Counted from the first letter of the stretch, positions 1 through 6,154 are shown. The stretch: 6,189 bases of DNA from Myxococcales bacterium (GCA_020430865.1 JAGQIY010000797.1:1-6189), one strand, 5' to 3'. Translations and numbers: made by a program. Notes: generated from the letters alone by a model not told the origin.

Positions 1-476
1 TGGGCAGCCAACTCGGCGATCTCCGCGTCACTGCGAATGTCGGTCAAGTCGCGCTTGTTGAACTGGATGATCAGCGGCATCTGCTTGAGCAGGAGGCCGT
101 TGGCCTTGAGGTTCTCCTTCAGGTCCATGAAGGACTCGGCGTTGTGCTGCGTCTCGCTCTCCTGGCTGTCCGCGATGAAGGCGACGCCATCAGCGCCTTG
201 CACCACCAGACGCCGAGTGGAAGCGTGGATCACCTGTCCCGGCACGGTGAACACCTTGAGGCGGACCGACAGCCCACCGGTTCCCTTGAAGGTCAGGGGG
301 AGCAGGTCGAAGAACAACGTTCGGTCGTCCTTCGTCTCGAGCGTCATCAGACGCCCCGAGCTCTCGGTATCCGACGCCTGATGCAACGCTTGCAGGTTCG
401 TGGTCTTACCGCTGAGCGCCGGCCCGTAGTACACGAGTTTGACGGTCAGTTCTCGTGCGGCGAAATCCAGTTGCAC
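1..476 (-). CDS. MglA-like Ras-family small GTPase, 3' end beyond the window
   Basis: This is the N-terminal 158 residues of a small cytoplasmic GTPase of the MglA family; the C-terminus lies beyond the left edge (M. xanthus MglA is about 195 aa). Visible motifs are the P-loop GPALSGKT (residues 18-25), the switch I segment DRTLFFDLLP (51-60), the MglA-type switch II TVPGQ (77-81), and the guanine-specificity motif NKRD (140-143). MglA proteins have TVPGQ where Ras proteins have DxxG. Arg52 and Gln81 match the residues that MglA uses for GTP hydrolysis. In Myxococcus, MglA sets cell polarity and gliding with its GAP MglB; no mglB/roadblock gene is visible here. The segment VIHASTRRLVVQGADGVAF differs from canonical MglA (Tyr-Asp-Ala-Ser-Arg-Lys type), so a paralogue with a different job is possible. 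The GTG start was chosen because AGGAGG sits 8 nt upstream and the protein then begins like MglA. Family is certain; the exact role is not. Confidence 0.92.
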   Translation of the reverse strand, partial: MQLDFAARELTVKLVYYGPALSGKTTNLQALHQASDTESSGRLMTLETKDDRTLFFDLLPLTFKGTGGLSVRLKVFTVPGQVIHASTRRLVVQGADGVAFIADSQESETQHNAESFMDLKENLKANGLLLKQMPLIIQFNKRDLTDIRSDAEIAELAA

Positions 477-484
477 TCGACGTT

Positions 485-490
485 CCTCCT
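485..490 (-). promoter_or_regulatory. Ribosome binding site of the MglA-like gene
   Basis: On the minus strand this reads AGGAGG, a full Shine-Dalgarno match, 8 nt before the GTG at 476-474. It decides the non-ATG start of the GTPase gene. Confidence 0.85.
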
Positions 491-936
491 AGAGGGAGCC
501 TGCCCCGCAGCGCTCGCTCACCTCGCATTCTCTTCAGCGTACCAGGACTCGACTCGGGCGGAAACACGGCCAATCTCTCCAAGCGAATGCATCTGGGTCG
601 GCACTCGTCGCCGCGGCGGCCGCGAGCGGCTCCCCAGGCGGGTTCGGGGGTGAGGGCGCATCGTGAAGCCCATGCATAAGCGGCGTCCGTTCGTTGCGCG
701 CCGAGCGCCTGCAGGTTCTCGACCCGGCAGCACCGCGTGCGCGCTCCCCGAATCGGTCGGGTTCGCCGGATGAGTCGCGGCGAGCGCCTTTGCAGGTATG
801 CTAGCAGCGCCCTTCACGCCACTGCGGCCACGACACGACACCCGACTCCCGTGCTCCCGACTCCTCTGCGCTTCCCCCTTACGCCTCCCAGCTCGTTTCT
901 CGCTTCGGGACGCAGCTGGAGATCGGGACGAAGTGG
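491..936. other. Non-coding gap between divergent genes
   Basis: About 450 bp separate the starts of the MglA-like gene (minus) and the PEGA-like gene (plus), so promoters for both should lie here. Open frames crossing it encode Arg/Pro/Ser-rich peptides without recognisable motifs and are judged to be high-GC artefacts. Positions 831-900 of the plus strand are C-rich and G-poor (35 C against 11 G by hand count) and contain a 9 bp direct repeat CCCGACTCC (841-849 and 856-864). The part around 611-630 is GC-only and self-complementary but lacks a T-run. No tRNA-like cloverleaf or convincing operator was found. Confidence 0.6.
536..564 (-). promoter_or_regulatory. Weak candidate promoter for the MglA-like gene
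   Basis: On the minus strand there is TTTCCG (559-564), a 17 nt spacer, and TACGCT (536-541) preceded by TGG, which resembles an extended -10 element. A start near 529 would give a leader of about 50 nt carrying the AGGAGG site. The hexamers are poor matches to the housekeeping consensus, so this is only a suggestion from spacing and position. Confidence 0.22.
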
Positions 937-1986
937 GTGCGGTGCATGAGCGCGGCGTGGGTCCTGGTATGGCTAGGTGCGAGCGCCCCGACGCCGCACC
1001 AGCACCTCGCGCTGGAGAGCTATGAGCTCGCCCACGGCCTGGCGACGCGGAAACCGAGCTCAGCCGCACGGGCAGCCAGCCCGTATCCAAGGCGCGTCGC
1101 GACACAGGTCGAAGCGGCCCTCGAACGCGCCAGGACGCTGAGCGGAAGCCTCCAGGACACCGAGGCACGGGCCCAGGTCGGTCATGCGCAACGCATGCTG
1201 CGCCGGCATCCCGAGCTACCCCAGGCGGCCTGGCAGATGGCCGAGTGCCTGCGCCTCGAGGCGCAGCTCCTGGCCCGGACCACGGAAACGAAATCTGCCG
1301 CCGAGGCCGCGCTGCGCGCAGCGACGATACTGGACGGTGGACGCACGCTGGGGGTCGACGAGGCGGCCCTCGGTGGGCTGGACAGCCAACCGCCGTCGCC
1401 CATTGAATTCCGTGTAGAAATACCACCGGGAGCGGAGCTGAGCGTCGACGGCGCTGCTTCGGTGACCCGCATCTCGCGCCTGCGACTCGCCCCCGGGCTG
1501 CACCACGTACGGGTCACCCGGCACGATCGGCCCCTCCACGCCGCCTGGGTCGAGCTGAGCGCCGAGACCCCGAACCTCCCCTTGCCCATCAACCCCAGCG
1601 AGCGCTGTTCCGAGGATGAATTCGCAGCGCTGCGCCGCGCGCCGACCGCTGGAGCGAGCCTGAAGAGCGTCGGCTGCGAACGCTGGCTCATGGCGCGACC
1701 GCTACCGGGTCCGACGGTCGGCGCTCGCGTCCAGGTGCGACGTTGCAGCGGCTCGCGCTGCTCCGCGTGGGTCACCTGGTCACCGAACCTCCAGCTCGAC
1801 TACGCCGGTCCAGCGCAGGAGTTCGATCACGAGGCAGGGTGGCCCGATTGGGCTACCTACGCCATCGTGGGCGCCAGCGCGCTCGCCATCACGGGCGTCG
1901 TGCTCTGGCAGCTCGGCACCTTCGACAGCGCCGAGCCCGGCAAGAAGAAGTGGGTGTATCAGGCGCCCGCGGCGCTCTCGTTCTGA
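937..1986 (+). CDS. Exported PEGA-like domain protein with C-terminal membrane anchor, function unknown
   Basis: The 349 aa product has an envelope-type architecture. Residues 1-17 form a short hydrophobic signal-like segment (AAWVLVWLGASA). Residues 51-148 are Ala/Arg/Glu-rich and probably helical, resembling TPR-type bundles without a clear repeat. Residues 157-208 look like a PEGA domain: IPPGAELSVDG, then LRLAPGLHHVRV. Four cysteines (224, 247, 270, 275) lie in the next section and could form disulfides outside the cytoplasm. Residues 304-327 are a transmembrane helix followed by KKK, suggesting the bulk is periplasmic and the tail cytoplasmic. The GTG at 937 gives an Arg in the signal n-region; ATG at 946, with AAGTGG 9 nt upstream, is an equally fair start (346 aa). 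PEGA domains are beta-rich surface modules common in myxobacteria, usually of unknown role. The 3' end overlaps argH by 28 bp on the opposite strand. The coding call is firm; the function is not known. Confidence 0.8.
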   Translation: MRCMSAAWVLVWLGASAPTPHQHLALESYELAHGLATRKPSSAARAASPYPRRVATQVEAALERARTLSGSLQDTEARAQVGHAQRMLRRHPELPQAAWQMAECLRLEAQLLARTTETKSAAEAALRAATILDGGRTLGVDEAALGGLDSQPPSPIEFRVEIPPGAELSVDGAASVTRISRLRLAPGLHHVRVTRHDRPLHAAWVELSAETPNLPLPINPSERCSEDEFAALRRAPTAGASLKSVGCERWLMARPLPGPTVGARVQVRRCSGSRCSAWVTWSPNLQLDYAGPAQEFDHEAGWPDWATYAIVGASALAITGVVLWQLGTFDSAEPGKKKWVYQAPAALSF

Positions 1987-3356
1987 CTCCAGCGCTGGCG
2001 TGCATCCGCAATCGCTTCGAGTACGCGGGCCTTGGCAGGCCCGCCGAACAGCGCGCGGCGTTCCACGGCCGTCCGAGGATCCAAGGCGCTGCGGACGTCC
2101 TCACCCGCGAGGCTCGGATGCGCCTCCACGAGCTCGTCACTCGCCAGCTGGGACAGCTCGACGCCCCGCTCCGACGCCTTGCGCACCAGGCCGCCCACGA
2201 CGTGGTGAGCCTCTCGGAAAGGCACCCCTCGAGTCACCAGGTAGTCGGCCAGATCGGTCGCAGTCAGGTGTCCCCGTTCGAGGGCGCCCTCGAGCCGTTG
2301 GCGGGCGAAGCGCGCCGTCTGGATCGCTCCGGCCAGCGCGTTCAGGGCGATGCGCGCGTTGTCACAGGAGTCGAACAGCGGCCGCTTGTCGTCCTGGAGT
2401 TCGCGCCCATAGCCAAAGCACAGGCTCTTCTCCAGCACGAGCAAGCTGGTGCTGGCGCCGATCAGCAGCGCCGCCTTCCCCCGCACCAGCTCCGCGACGT
2501 CGGGGTTCTTCTTCTGCGGCATCATCGAGGAGCTGGTCGAGAAGCCGTCCGACAACTCGATGAAGCCGAACTCCGAGCTGCTCCAGAGCACGATCTCCTC
2601 ACCGATGCGCGACAGGTGTACGCCGAGGATGGCGAGCGCCGAGACCAATTCCATGAGGAAATCTCTGCTGGCGGTTGCATCGAGCGAGTTGCGCATCGGC
2701 GCGGCGAAGCCCAGCGCCTGGGCCACGGCGTGGCGATCGAGGTCGAACCCCGTGCCTGCCACGGCGCCAGCTCCCAGAGGGCTCTCGTCGAGACGCTCGA
2801 TCGCCGCGACCAGGCGCCCGCGGTCCCGCCACAGCATCTCCTGCCAGGCCATCAGGTGGTGCGAGAGCCGGCTCGGCTGTCCGCGCTGCAGGTGCGTGTA
2901 CGCCGGCATGAGCACGTCGATCTGCTCTTCGGCGCGGCTCAGGATCACGCTGCCGAGACCGTCCAGCGCCTCCAGGATCTCTAGGGCACGGCGCTTCGCG
3001 AAGAGCCGCAGGTCCGTCGCCACCTGATCGTTGCGAGAGCGCCCGGTGTGAAGCTTTCCGCCGACGGCGCCGACGATCTCCACGAGGCGTGCCTCGATGT
3101 TCATGTGCACGTCTTCCTTGACCGGATCCCAGTGCATCCGACCAGACTCGATCTCCCCCGCGACCTGTGCGAGTCCGTCACGCAGCGTCTGCGCCTCGGA
3201 CCGACTGAGGATCCCTGCGCGTTCGAGGCCACCGATGTGGGCGAGGGAGCCGTCGATGTCTTCGCGCCACAGACGCTTGTCCACCTCCACGCTCTGGTTC
3301 AACTCCAGCATGGCCTGATCTGCGGCCGCCAAGCGGCCGCCACGCGCGACACTCAT
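1959..3356 (-). CDS. argH: Argininosuccinate lyase
   Basis: ArgH splits argininosuccinate into arginine and fumarate, the last step of arginine synthesis, as a cytoplasmic homotetramer of the fumarase/aspartase superfamily. The 465 aa length fits the family (E. coli about 457). Motifs from the N-terminus are LNQSVEVDKRL (18-29), EDVHMNIE (81-88), TGRSRNDQ (104-111), AYTHLQRGQP (152-161) with the catalytic-type His155, the mobile signature loop SSSMMPQKKNPD (275-286), and ELQDDKRPLFD (319-329). The first residue of the signature loop is Ser275 where Gly is usual, and the N-terminal WGGRF motif reads ARGGRL; both are conserved-site departures, but all catalytic groups I can place are present. 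The ATG at 3356 gives the normal N-terminus. ATG at 3368 would add four residues, and the frame stays open back to 3635 inside the dynamin gene, which I reject as coding. No Shine-Dalgarno site precedes the chosen ATG. No other arg gene is in view. Confidence 0.96.
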   Translation of the reverse strand: MSVARGGRLAAADQAMLELNQSVEVDKRLWREDIDGSLAHIGGLERAGILSRSEAQTLRDGLAQVAGEIESGRMHWDPVKEDVHMNIEARLVEIVGAVGGKLHTGRSRNDQVATDLRLFAKRRALEILEALDGLGSVILSRAEEQIDVLMPAYTHLQRGQPSRLSHHLMAWQEMLWRDRGRLVAAIERLDESPLGAGAVAGTGFDLDRHAVAQALGFAAPMRNSLDATASRDFLMELVSALAILGVHLSRIGEEIVLWSSSEFGFIELSDGFSTSSSMMPQKKNPDVAELVRGKAALLIGASTSLLVLEKSLCFGYGRELQDDKRPLFDSCDNARIALNALAGAIQTARFARQRLEGALERGHLTATDLADYLVTRGVPFREAHHVVGGLVRKASERGVELSQLASDELVEAHPSLAGEDVRSALDPRTAVERRALFGGPAKARVLEAIADARQRWSQNESAAGA

Positions 3357-3363
3357 GACAGGC

Positions 3364-3392
3364 CGCATACGGGGCACGCCCGGACGAGTCAA
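3364..3392 (-). promoter_or_regulatory. Candidate argH promoter, possibly giving a leaderless mRNA
   Basis: On the minus strand there is TTGACT (3387-3392, five of six matches to the -35 consensus), a 17 nt spacer and TATGCG (3364-3369, three of six at -10). The hexamer ends 7 nt before the argH ATG at 3356, so transcription would begin at or next to the A of ATG. This fits the absence of a ribosome binding site. The -10 element is weak, particularly at its last base, so confidence is limited. Confidence 0.4.
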
Positions 3393-3407
3393 TCCAGGAG
3401 GCGCGGC

Positions 3408-3424
3408 GCGCTCGGTCCGAGCGC
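3408..3424 (-). repeat. Perfect inverted repeat between the dynamin-like gene and argH
   Basis: The sequence GCGCTCGGTCCGAGCGC is an 8+1+8 perfect inverted repeat that would fold as a 7 bp GC-rich stem with a 3 nt loop. It starts 16 nt after the stop codon of the dynamin-like gene. No T-run follows on the minus strand, so it is not a classical intrinsic terminator. It could be a T-less terminator, an mRNA-stabilising hairpin at the end of the peptidase-dynamin transcript, or a protein binding site. Confidence 0.45.
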
Positions 3425-3439
3425 CCTTCGCGGCTCCGC

Positions 3440-5224
3440 TCAGCCAGCGGCGACCGGAAGCTCCAGGCGGAAGCCGGCGAGCGCTTGCTGGAGGCCCAGC
3501 AGCCGCGCCGCCAGCGCAGCTGCCGCTGCCTGGAGCGCCTCGCGATCCCGTGACTCCTCGAGACGCTCCGCACGCGTCGCCCGCAGCACCTCGACCAGCT
3601 CGACGTGGAGCTGCCGCATGGCGCTGACGATCCACTCATCGAGCGCGCGTGTGAAGTCATCGACCATCCCATCCAGGGCACCGGAGACTTCGTCCGCCGC
3701 TCGCTGCAGAGCGTCGGGCAGGAGCTCCTGGGCGCGGCGCTTGATCTCGCGCTCGGTCCGACCTCGCTGCCAGAGCGCCAGCGCAGGCGCCGCGACCAGC
3801 AGGGCCCCGCCGAGCATCGCGTTGGCGAACAGCGCTCCTAGCCCAACGGTCATTACCGCAAGGATCCCGAAATCGTAGGCGAACGTATCCACGTCCACGC
3901 TGGGCGCCTTCAGTGAGCCGCCCAGCGCCTCGGCGAGCTCCGCCGCCTGCAACGCCTGCTCCTCGCTCAGGAGCGCCACCATGCGATCCGAGAGCGCCTC
4001 CAGCTCTTGCGCCATGCCGCGGGTCTTCTGCTCCAGGAAGTCGCGAAATGCCTGCTCGACGAACGCCCCGAGATGAAGCCTGACCTCCTCTCCGGATGCC
4101 TCGGCGAGCAACACGGGGAGCCGCGCAACCGTGTCCGAGACGAAGTGCTGCAGGTCCTTGCGCGCGCCGGTCTTGATCGTGGCGGCGGCCTCACGGATCT
4201 CGAGGCGGCGCTCCTCGATGCTGCGCGCGTTGCCCTCCAGCTCCTGCTCGAGCGCCGTGATGCGTCGCTCGAGTTGCACGAGACTGAGCGCGCTGCTGCG
4301 GCGCCGCGCCTCCACGCCATGGCTCAGCGCGCCCAGCGCGCGCTGGCCTTCGATGGCGGCGTTGTCCAGCAGGATCTTTCCTCGCTCTTCCCCGAGGAAT
4401 CGCTTCAGGTAGGAGACCAAGGGCTCGAGGTCGCCTCCCCTGCCGGCCAGCGCCTCCTGGGCGCTGACCGCGAAGAGCTTGGGGTGTTTCACCAGCTTCT
4501 TCAGGCGTCCCTCGATGTAGGCCAGCGCCTGCTCTCGCTCTTCGGCGCTCCAGATGTCCGCCTTGGTGACGACGAACAGGATCTTGTCCCGCGAGCGCTC
4601 GAGCAGCTGCTGTTCGAGAAAGCGCCGCTCGCTCTCCTTCAGAGGCTGCCCAGCGTCGAGCAGGAACAGCACGGCGTCCGACCGCGGGATGTAGCCATAG
4701 GTGATCTCGGCGCGAGTCAGGGACAGGTCGTTGACACCCGGGGTGTCGACCAGGGTGATCGAGCTCTCGAGCAGCTCCGACGGGTAGCTCAGCTCGAGGT
4801 AGCTCGGCTGGCGATCGCGCACGCCGCTGAGCTGCGGATCCTCCGCGGCCGGCTCGCCATCCTGAGCGCTGTAACGCGCCAGCTCCGCTAGCGGCAAGGG
4901 GCTGTCGCTGTCATCCCCATAGACCAGACGTGCGCTGGGCTCGCTGCCGTGCACCACGTGGTGGATGACCGCGGTGGTCGGCGTCACCCCGACGGGCAGC
5001 AGCTCCTGACCGAGCAGCGCATTCACGAAGCTGGTCTTGCCGTGGTTGAACTCACCCACGACCACCAGGTGGAAGCTCCCAGAACGCAGGCGCTCGATCA
5101 CCTGATCTTGGATCCGCTCGGCAATGCTTTCCGAGCCCACTTCCCGAGCCAGGCTGGCTCCCTCTTCGAGCACGCCGACGAGCTTCGCACGCCGCGCCTC
5201 GAACTCCCTGAGTTCCTCGCTCAT
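3440..5224 (-). CDS. Bacterial dynamin-like GTPase
   Basis: The 594 aa protein has the layout of bacterial dynamin-like proteins, large GTPases that bind and remodel or fuse membranes. The GTPase head spans about residues 50-280: G1 GEFNHGKTS (57-65), G2 in VTPTTAV (80-86), G3 LVDTPG (158-163), G4 TKAD (220-223). Glu/Arg-rich helical segments (about 310-350 and 360-435) resemble the dynamin neck and trunk. Residues 452-485 are a 34-residue hydrophobic stretch with a Gly/Asn turn region, like the membrane-inserting hairpin or paddle of BDLP and mitofusins. A final helical region (490-585) returns to the trunk. The ATG overlaps the stop of the upstream M48 peptidase gene (ATGA) and AAGGTG lies 5 nt upstream, so translation is probably coupled. 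Known relatives act in membrane repair, vesicle release or phage tolerance; none of these can be assigned from sequence. A YfjP/EngA-like plain GTPase is unlikely given the size and paddle. Confidence 0.92.
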   Translation of the reverse strand: MSEELREFEARRAKLVGVLEEGASLAREVGSESIAERIQDQVIERLRSGSFHLVVVGEFNHGKTSFVNALLGQELLPVGVTPTTAVIHHVVHGSEPSARLVYGDDSDSPLPLAELARYSAQDGEPAAEDPQLSGVRDRQPSYLELSYPSELLESSITLVDTPGVNDLSLTRAEITYGYIPRSDAVLFLLDAGQPLKESERRFLEQQLLERSRDKILFVVTKADIWSAEEREQALAYIEGRLKKLVKHPKLFAVSAQEALAGRGGDLEPLVSYLKRFLGEERGKILLDNAAIEGQRALGALSHGVEARRRSSALSLVQLERRITALEQELEGNARSIEERRLEIREAAATIKTGARKDLQHFVSDTVARLPVLLAEASGEEVRLHLGAFVEQAFRDFLEQKTRGMAQELEALSDRMVALLSEEQALQAAELAEALGGSLKAPSVDVDTFAYDFGILAVMTVGLGALFANAMLGGALLVAAPALALWQRGRTEREIKRRAQELLPDALQRAADEVSGALDGMVDDFTRALDEWIVSAMRQLHVELVEVLRATRAERLEESRDREALQAAAAALAARLLGLQQALAGFRLELPVAAG

Positions 5225-5235
5225 CCCAGCACCTT
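5221..5235 (-). promoter_or_regulatory. ATGA stop/start overlap with upstream Shine-Dalgarno site
   Basis: The minus-strand ATGA at 5224-5221 holds the ATG of the dynamin-like gene and the TGA of the peptidase gene. AAGGTG at 5235-5230 lies 5 nt before the ATG, inside the last codons of the peptidase. This arrangement is typical of termination-reinitiation coupling and suggests the two proteins are made in linked amounts. Confidence 0.75.
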
Positions 5236-6150
5236 CACGATCTCTTCGACCTCCCGATCGATCTCGCCAAGAGGCACGCCCCCTTCAGCGCCCATGTGGC
5301 GCTTGAAGTAGTCGCTGCCCGCGAACTGCCTCAGCGCCAGAACCCGCTTGGGCAGCCAGGGGTGGCTCGAGAAGATCTCGCTGATGCGCCCCACGTTGCT
5401 CTGCATCTCGCCGTACTGCTCCAGGAACACCTCGACATCCAGCTCCTCGTAGAGCTTCTTGGAGCCCAGAGCGAGCTTCGCCAAGGCCCGAGTCGCCACC
5501 TCGAGGTCCTCGCAGCAGAGCAACGCCGCGCGGTCGCAAGTTATTTCCGCGCGGCGCGACCAGGCCTGGAGCGAGAGGCTGAGGCCAAGGCTGAACAGCG
5601 CGCTGAAGCGCCCGCCCAGGCTCTCGATCATGCGCAGGGCGGTCATGTAGGTGACGTGCTGATTGTGGATGTGGCCACATTCATGGCCGATCACGCTCAT
5701 CAGCTCCGCATCCGACAGGTGATCCACCAGCGCCGAGTGCACCATCACGAAGGAGTGCTGCCGGGTGCCATAGGTCGCGGCGTTGAGGTAGGGACTGTTG
5801 ACGACGTAGACGCTCGGCGCCGCGATGCCGAGCACGCCCGCGCACTGCTCGGTGATGCGATAGACCCGCGGAAATTGCCTGGGCCCGACCCTCACGGCTC
5901 CTCCCAGCAGGCGCCCGAGCTCCAGATGCCAGAACGCACGCACCGCCGCTTCCACGGCGAGCTGCATCGGGACGAGTTTGTCGAACACCGCCCGCGTCGC
6001 CCGATCCGAGACATACGCGTAGCCGGGTTCACCGTGGCTCGGCTCACCAGCCCCGGCCTCGTCTCCCGCGCTGGGTAGCTTCCCGCTGCGCGAGGCGATG
6101 AATGCGCGAAAGTCTCCTGCGACCGTCTCGCCGACTTGCGTGTTGCTCAA
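5221..6150 (-). CDS. M48-family zinc metallopeptidase
   Basis: The product (309 aa from this start) is a zinc peptidase of family M48, the HtpX/OMA1/Ste24 family. The zinc site is HECGH (156-160) with His156, Glu157 and His160; the third ligand is Glu202 in RRAEITCDRAAL (199-210), followed by the conserved Asp206. NSPYLNAATYG (118-128) before the site and SSHPWLPKRV (261-270) after it are also typical M48 segments. Unlike HtpX there is no N-terminal transmembrane pair; the only hydrophobic stretch is 182-197, right after the metal helix, so the enzyme may be cytosolic or membrane-associated. Cysteines at 158, 205, 212 and 213 crowd the metal site. The start is TTG with GAGGGAGG 4 nt upstream. 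The frame stays open for 13 more codons to the right edge without another start codon, so a longer protein starting outside the window cannot be excluded. The gene overlaps the dynamin-like gene, suggesting a shared membrane-related task. Confidence 0.92.
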   Translation of the reverse strand: MSNTQVGETVAGDFRAFIASRSGKLPSAGDEAGAGEPSHGEPGYAYVSDRATRAVFDKLVPMQLAVEAAVRAFWHLELGRLLGGAVRVGPRQFPRVYRITEQCAGVLGIAAPSVYVVNSPYLNAATYGTRQHSFVMVHSALVDHLSDAELMSVIGHECGHIHNQHVTYMTALRMIESLGGRFSALFSLGLSLSLQAWSRRAEITCDRAALLCCEDLEVATRALAKLALGSKKLYEELDVEVFLEQYGEMQSNVGRISEIFSSHPWLPKRVLALRQFAGSDYFKRHMGAEGGVPLGEIDREVEEIVKVLG

Positions 6151-6154
6151 GCGT

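Noticed and set aside
608..632. GC-only self-complementary stretch, considered as a terminator
   Set aside because: It has no following T-run on either strand and lies upstream of both flanking genes, not after one.
144..653. Plus-strand open frame of 169 codons opposite the MglA-like gene
   Set aside because: The minus strand gives complete GTPase motifs from residue 1 to 158; this frame is its mirror.
705..732. T-arm-like GCAGGTTCTCGACC, considered as part of a tRNA
   Set aside because: The loop is the wrong length and no acceptor, D or anticodon stems can be drawn around it.
518..1426. Minus-strand open frame of 302 codons across the gap and the PEGA-like gene
   Set aside because: The product is Arg/Pro/Ser/Ala-rich without any motif, and it lies opposite a gene with signal peptide, domain and membrane helix. 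Long empty frames are expected at this GC content.
1743..2984. Plus-strand open frame of 413 codons opposite argH
   Set aside because: It is the complement of clear argH codons, is rich in Arg and His without domains, and would overlap the PEGA-like gene out of frame.
3357..3635. N-terminal extension of argH by up to 93 codons
   Set aside because: It would run into the end of the dynamin-like gene, its residues are low-complexity Arg/Ala/Gly, and ArgH proteins begin close to the chosen ATG.
4007..4891. Plus-strand open frame of 294 codons opposite the dynamin-like gene
   Set aside because: It is a Leu/Glu/Arg-rich mirror of the coiled-coil and GTPase codons on the other strand, with no motif or ribosome binding site.
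5296..6078. Plus-strand open frame of 260 codons opposite the M48 peptidase gene
   Set aside because: The minus strand encodes intact M48 motifs; the plus frame has none.
3440..6150. Anti-phage defence island reading of the peptidase-dynamin pair
   Set aside because: Dynamin-like proteins can affect phage infection, but there are no nucleases, integrases, toxins or other defence genes here, and the pair sits beside housekeeping argH.
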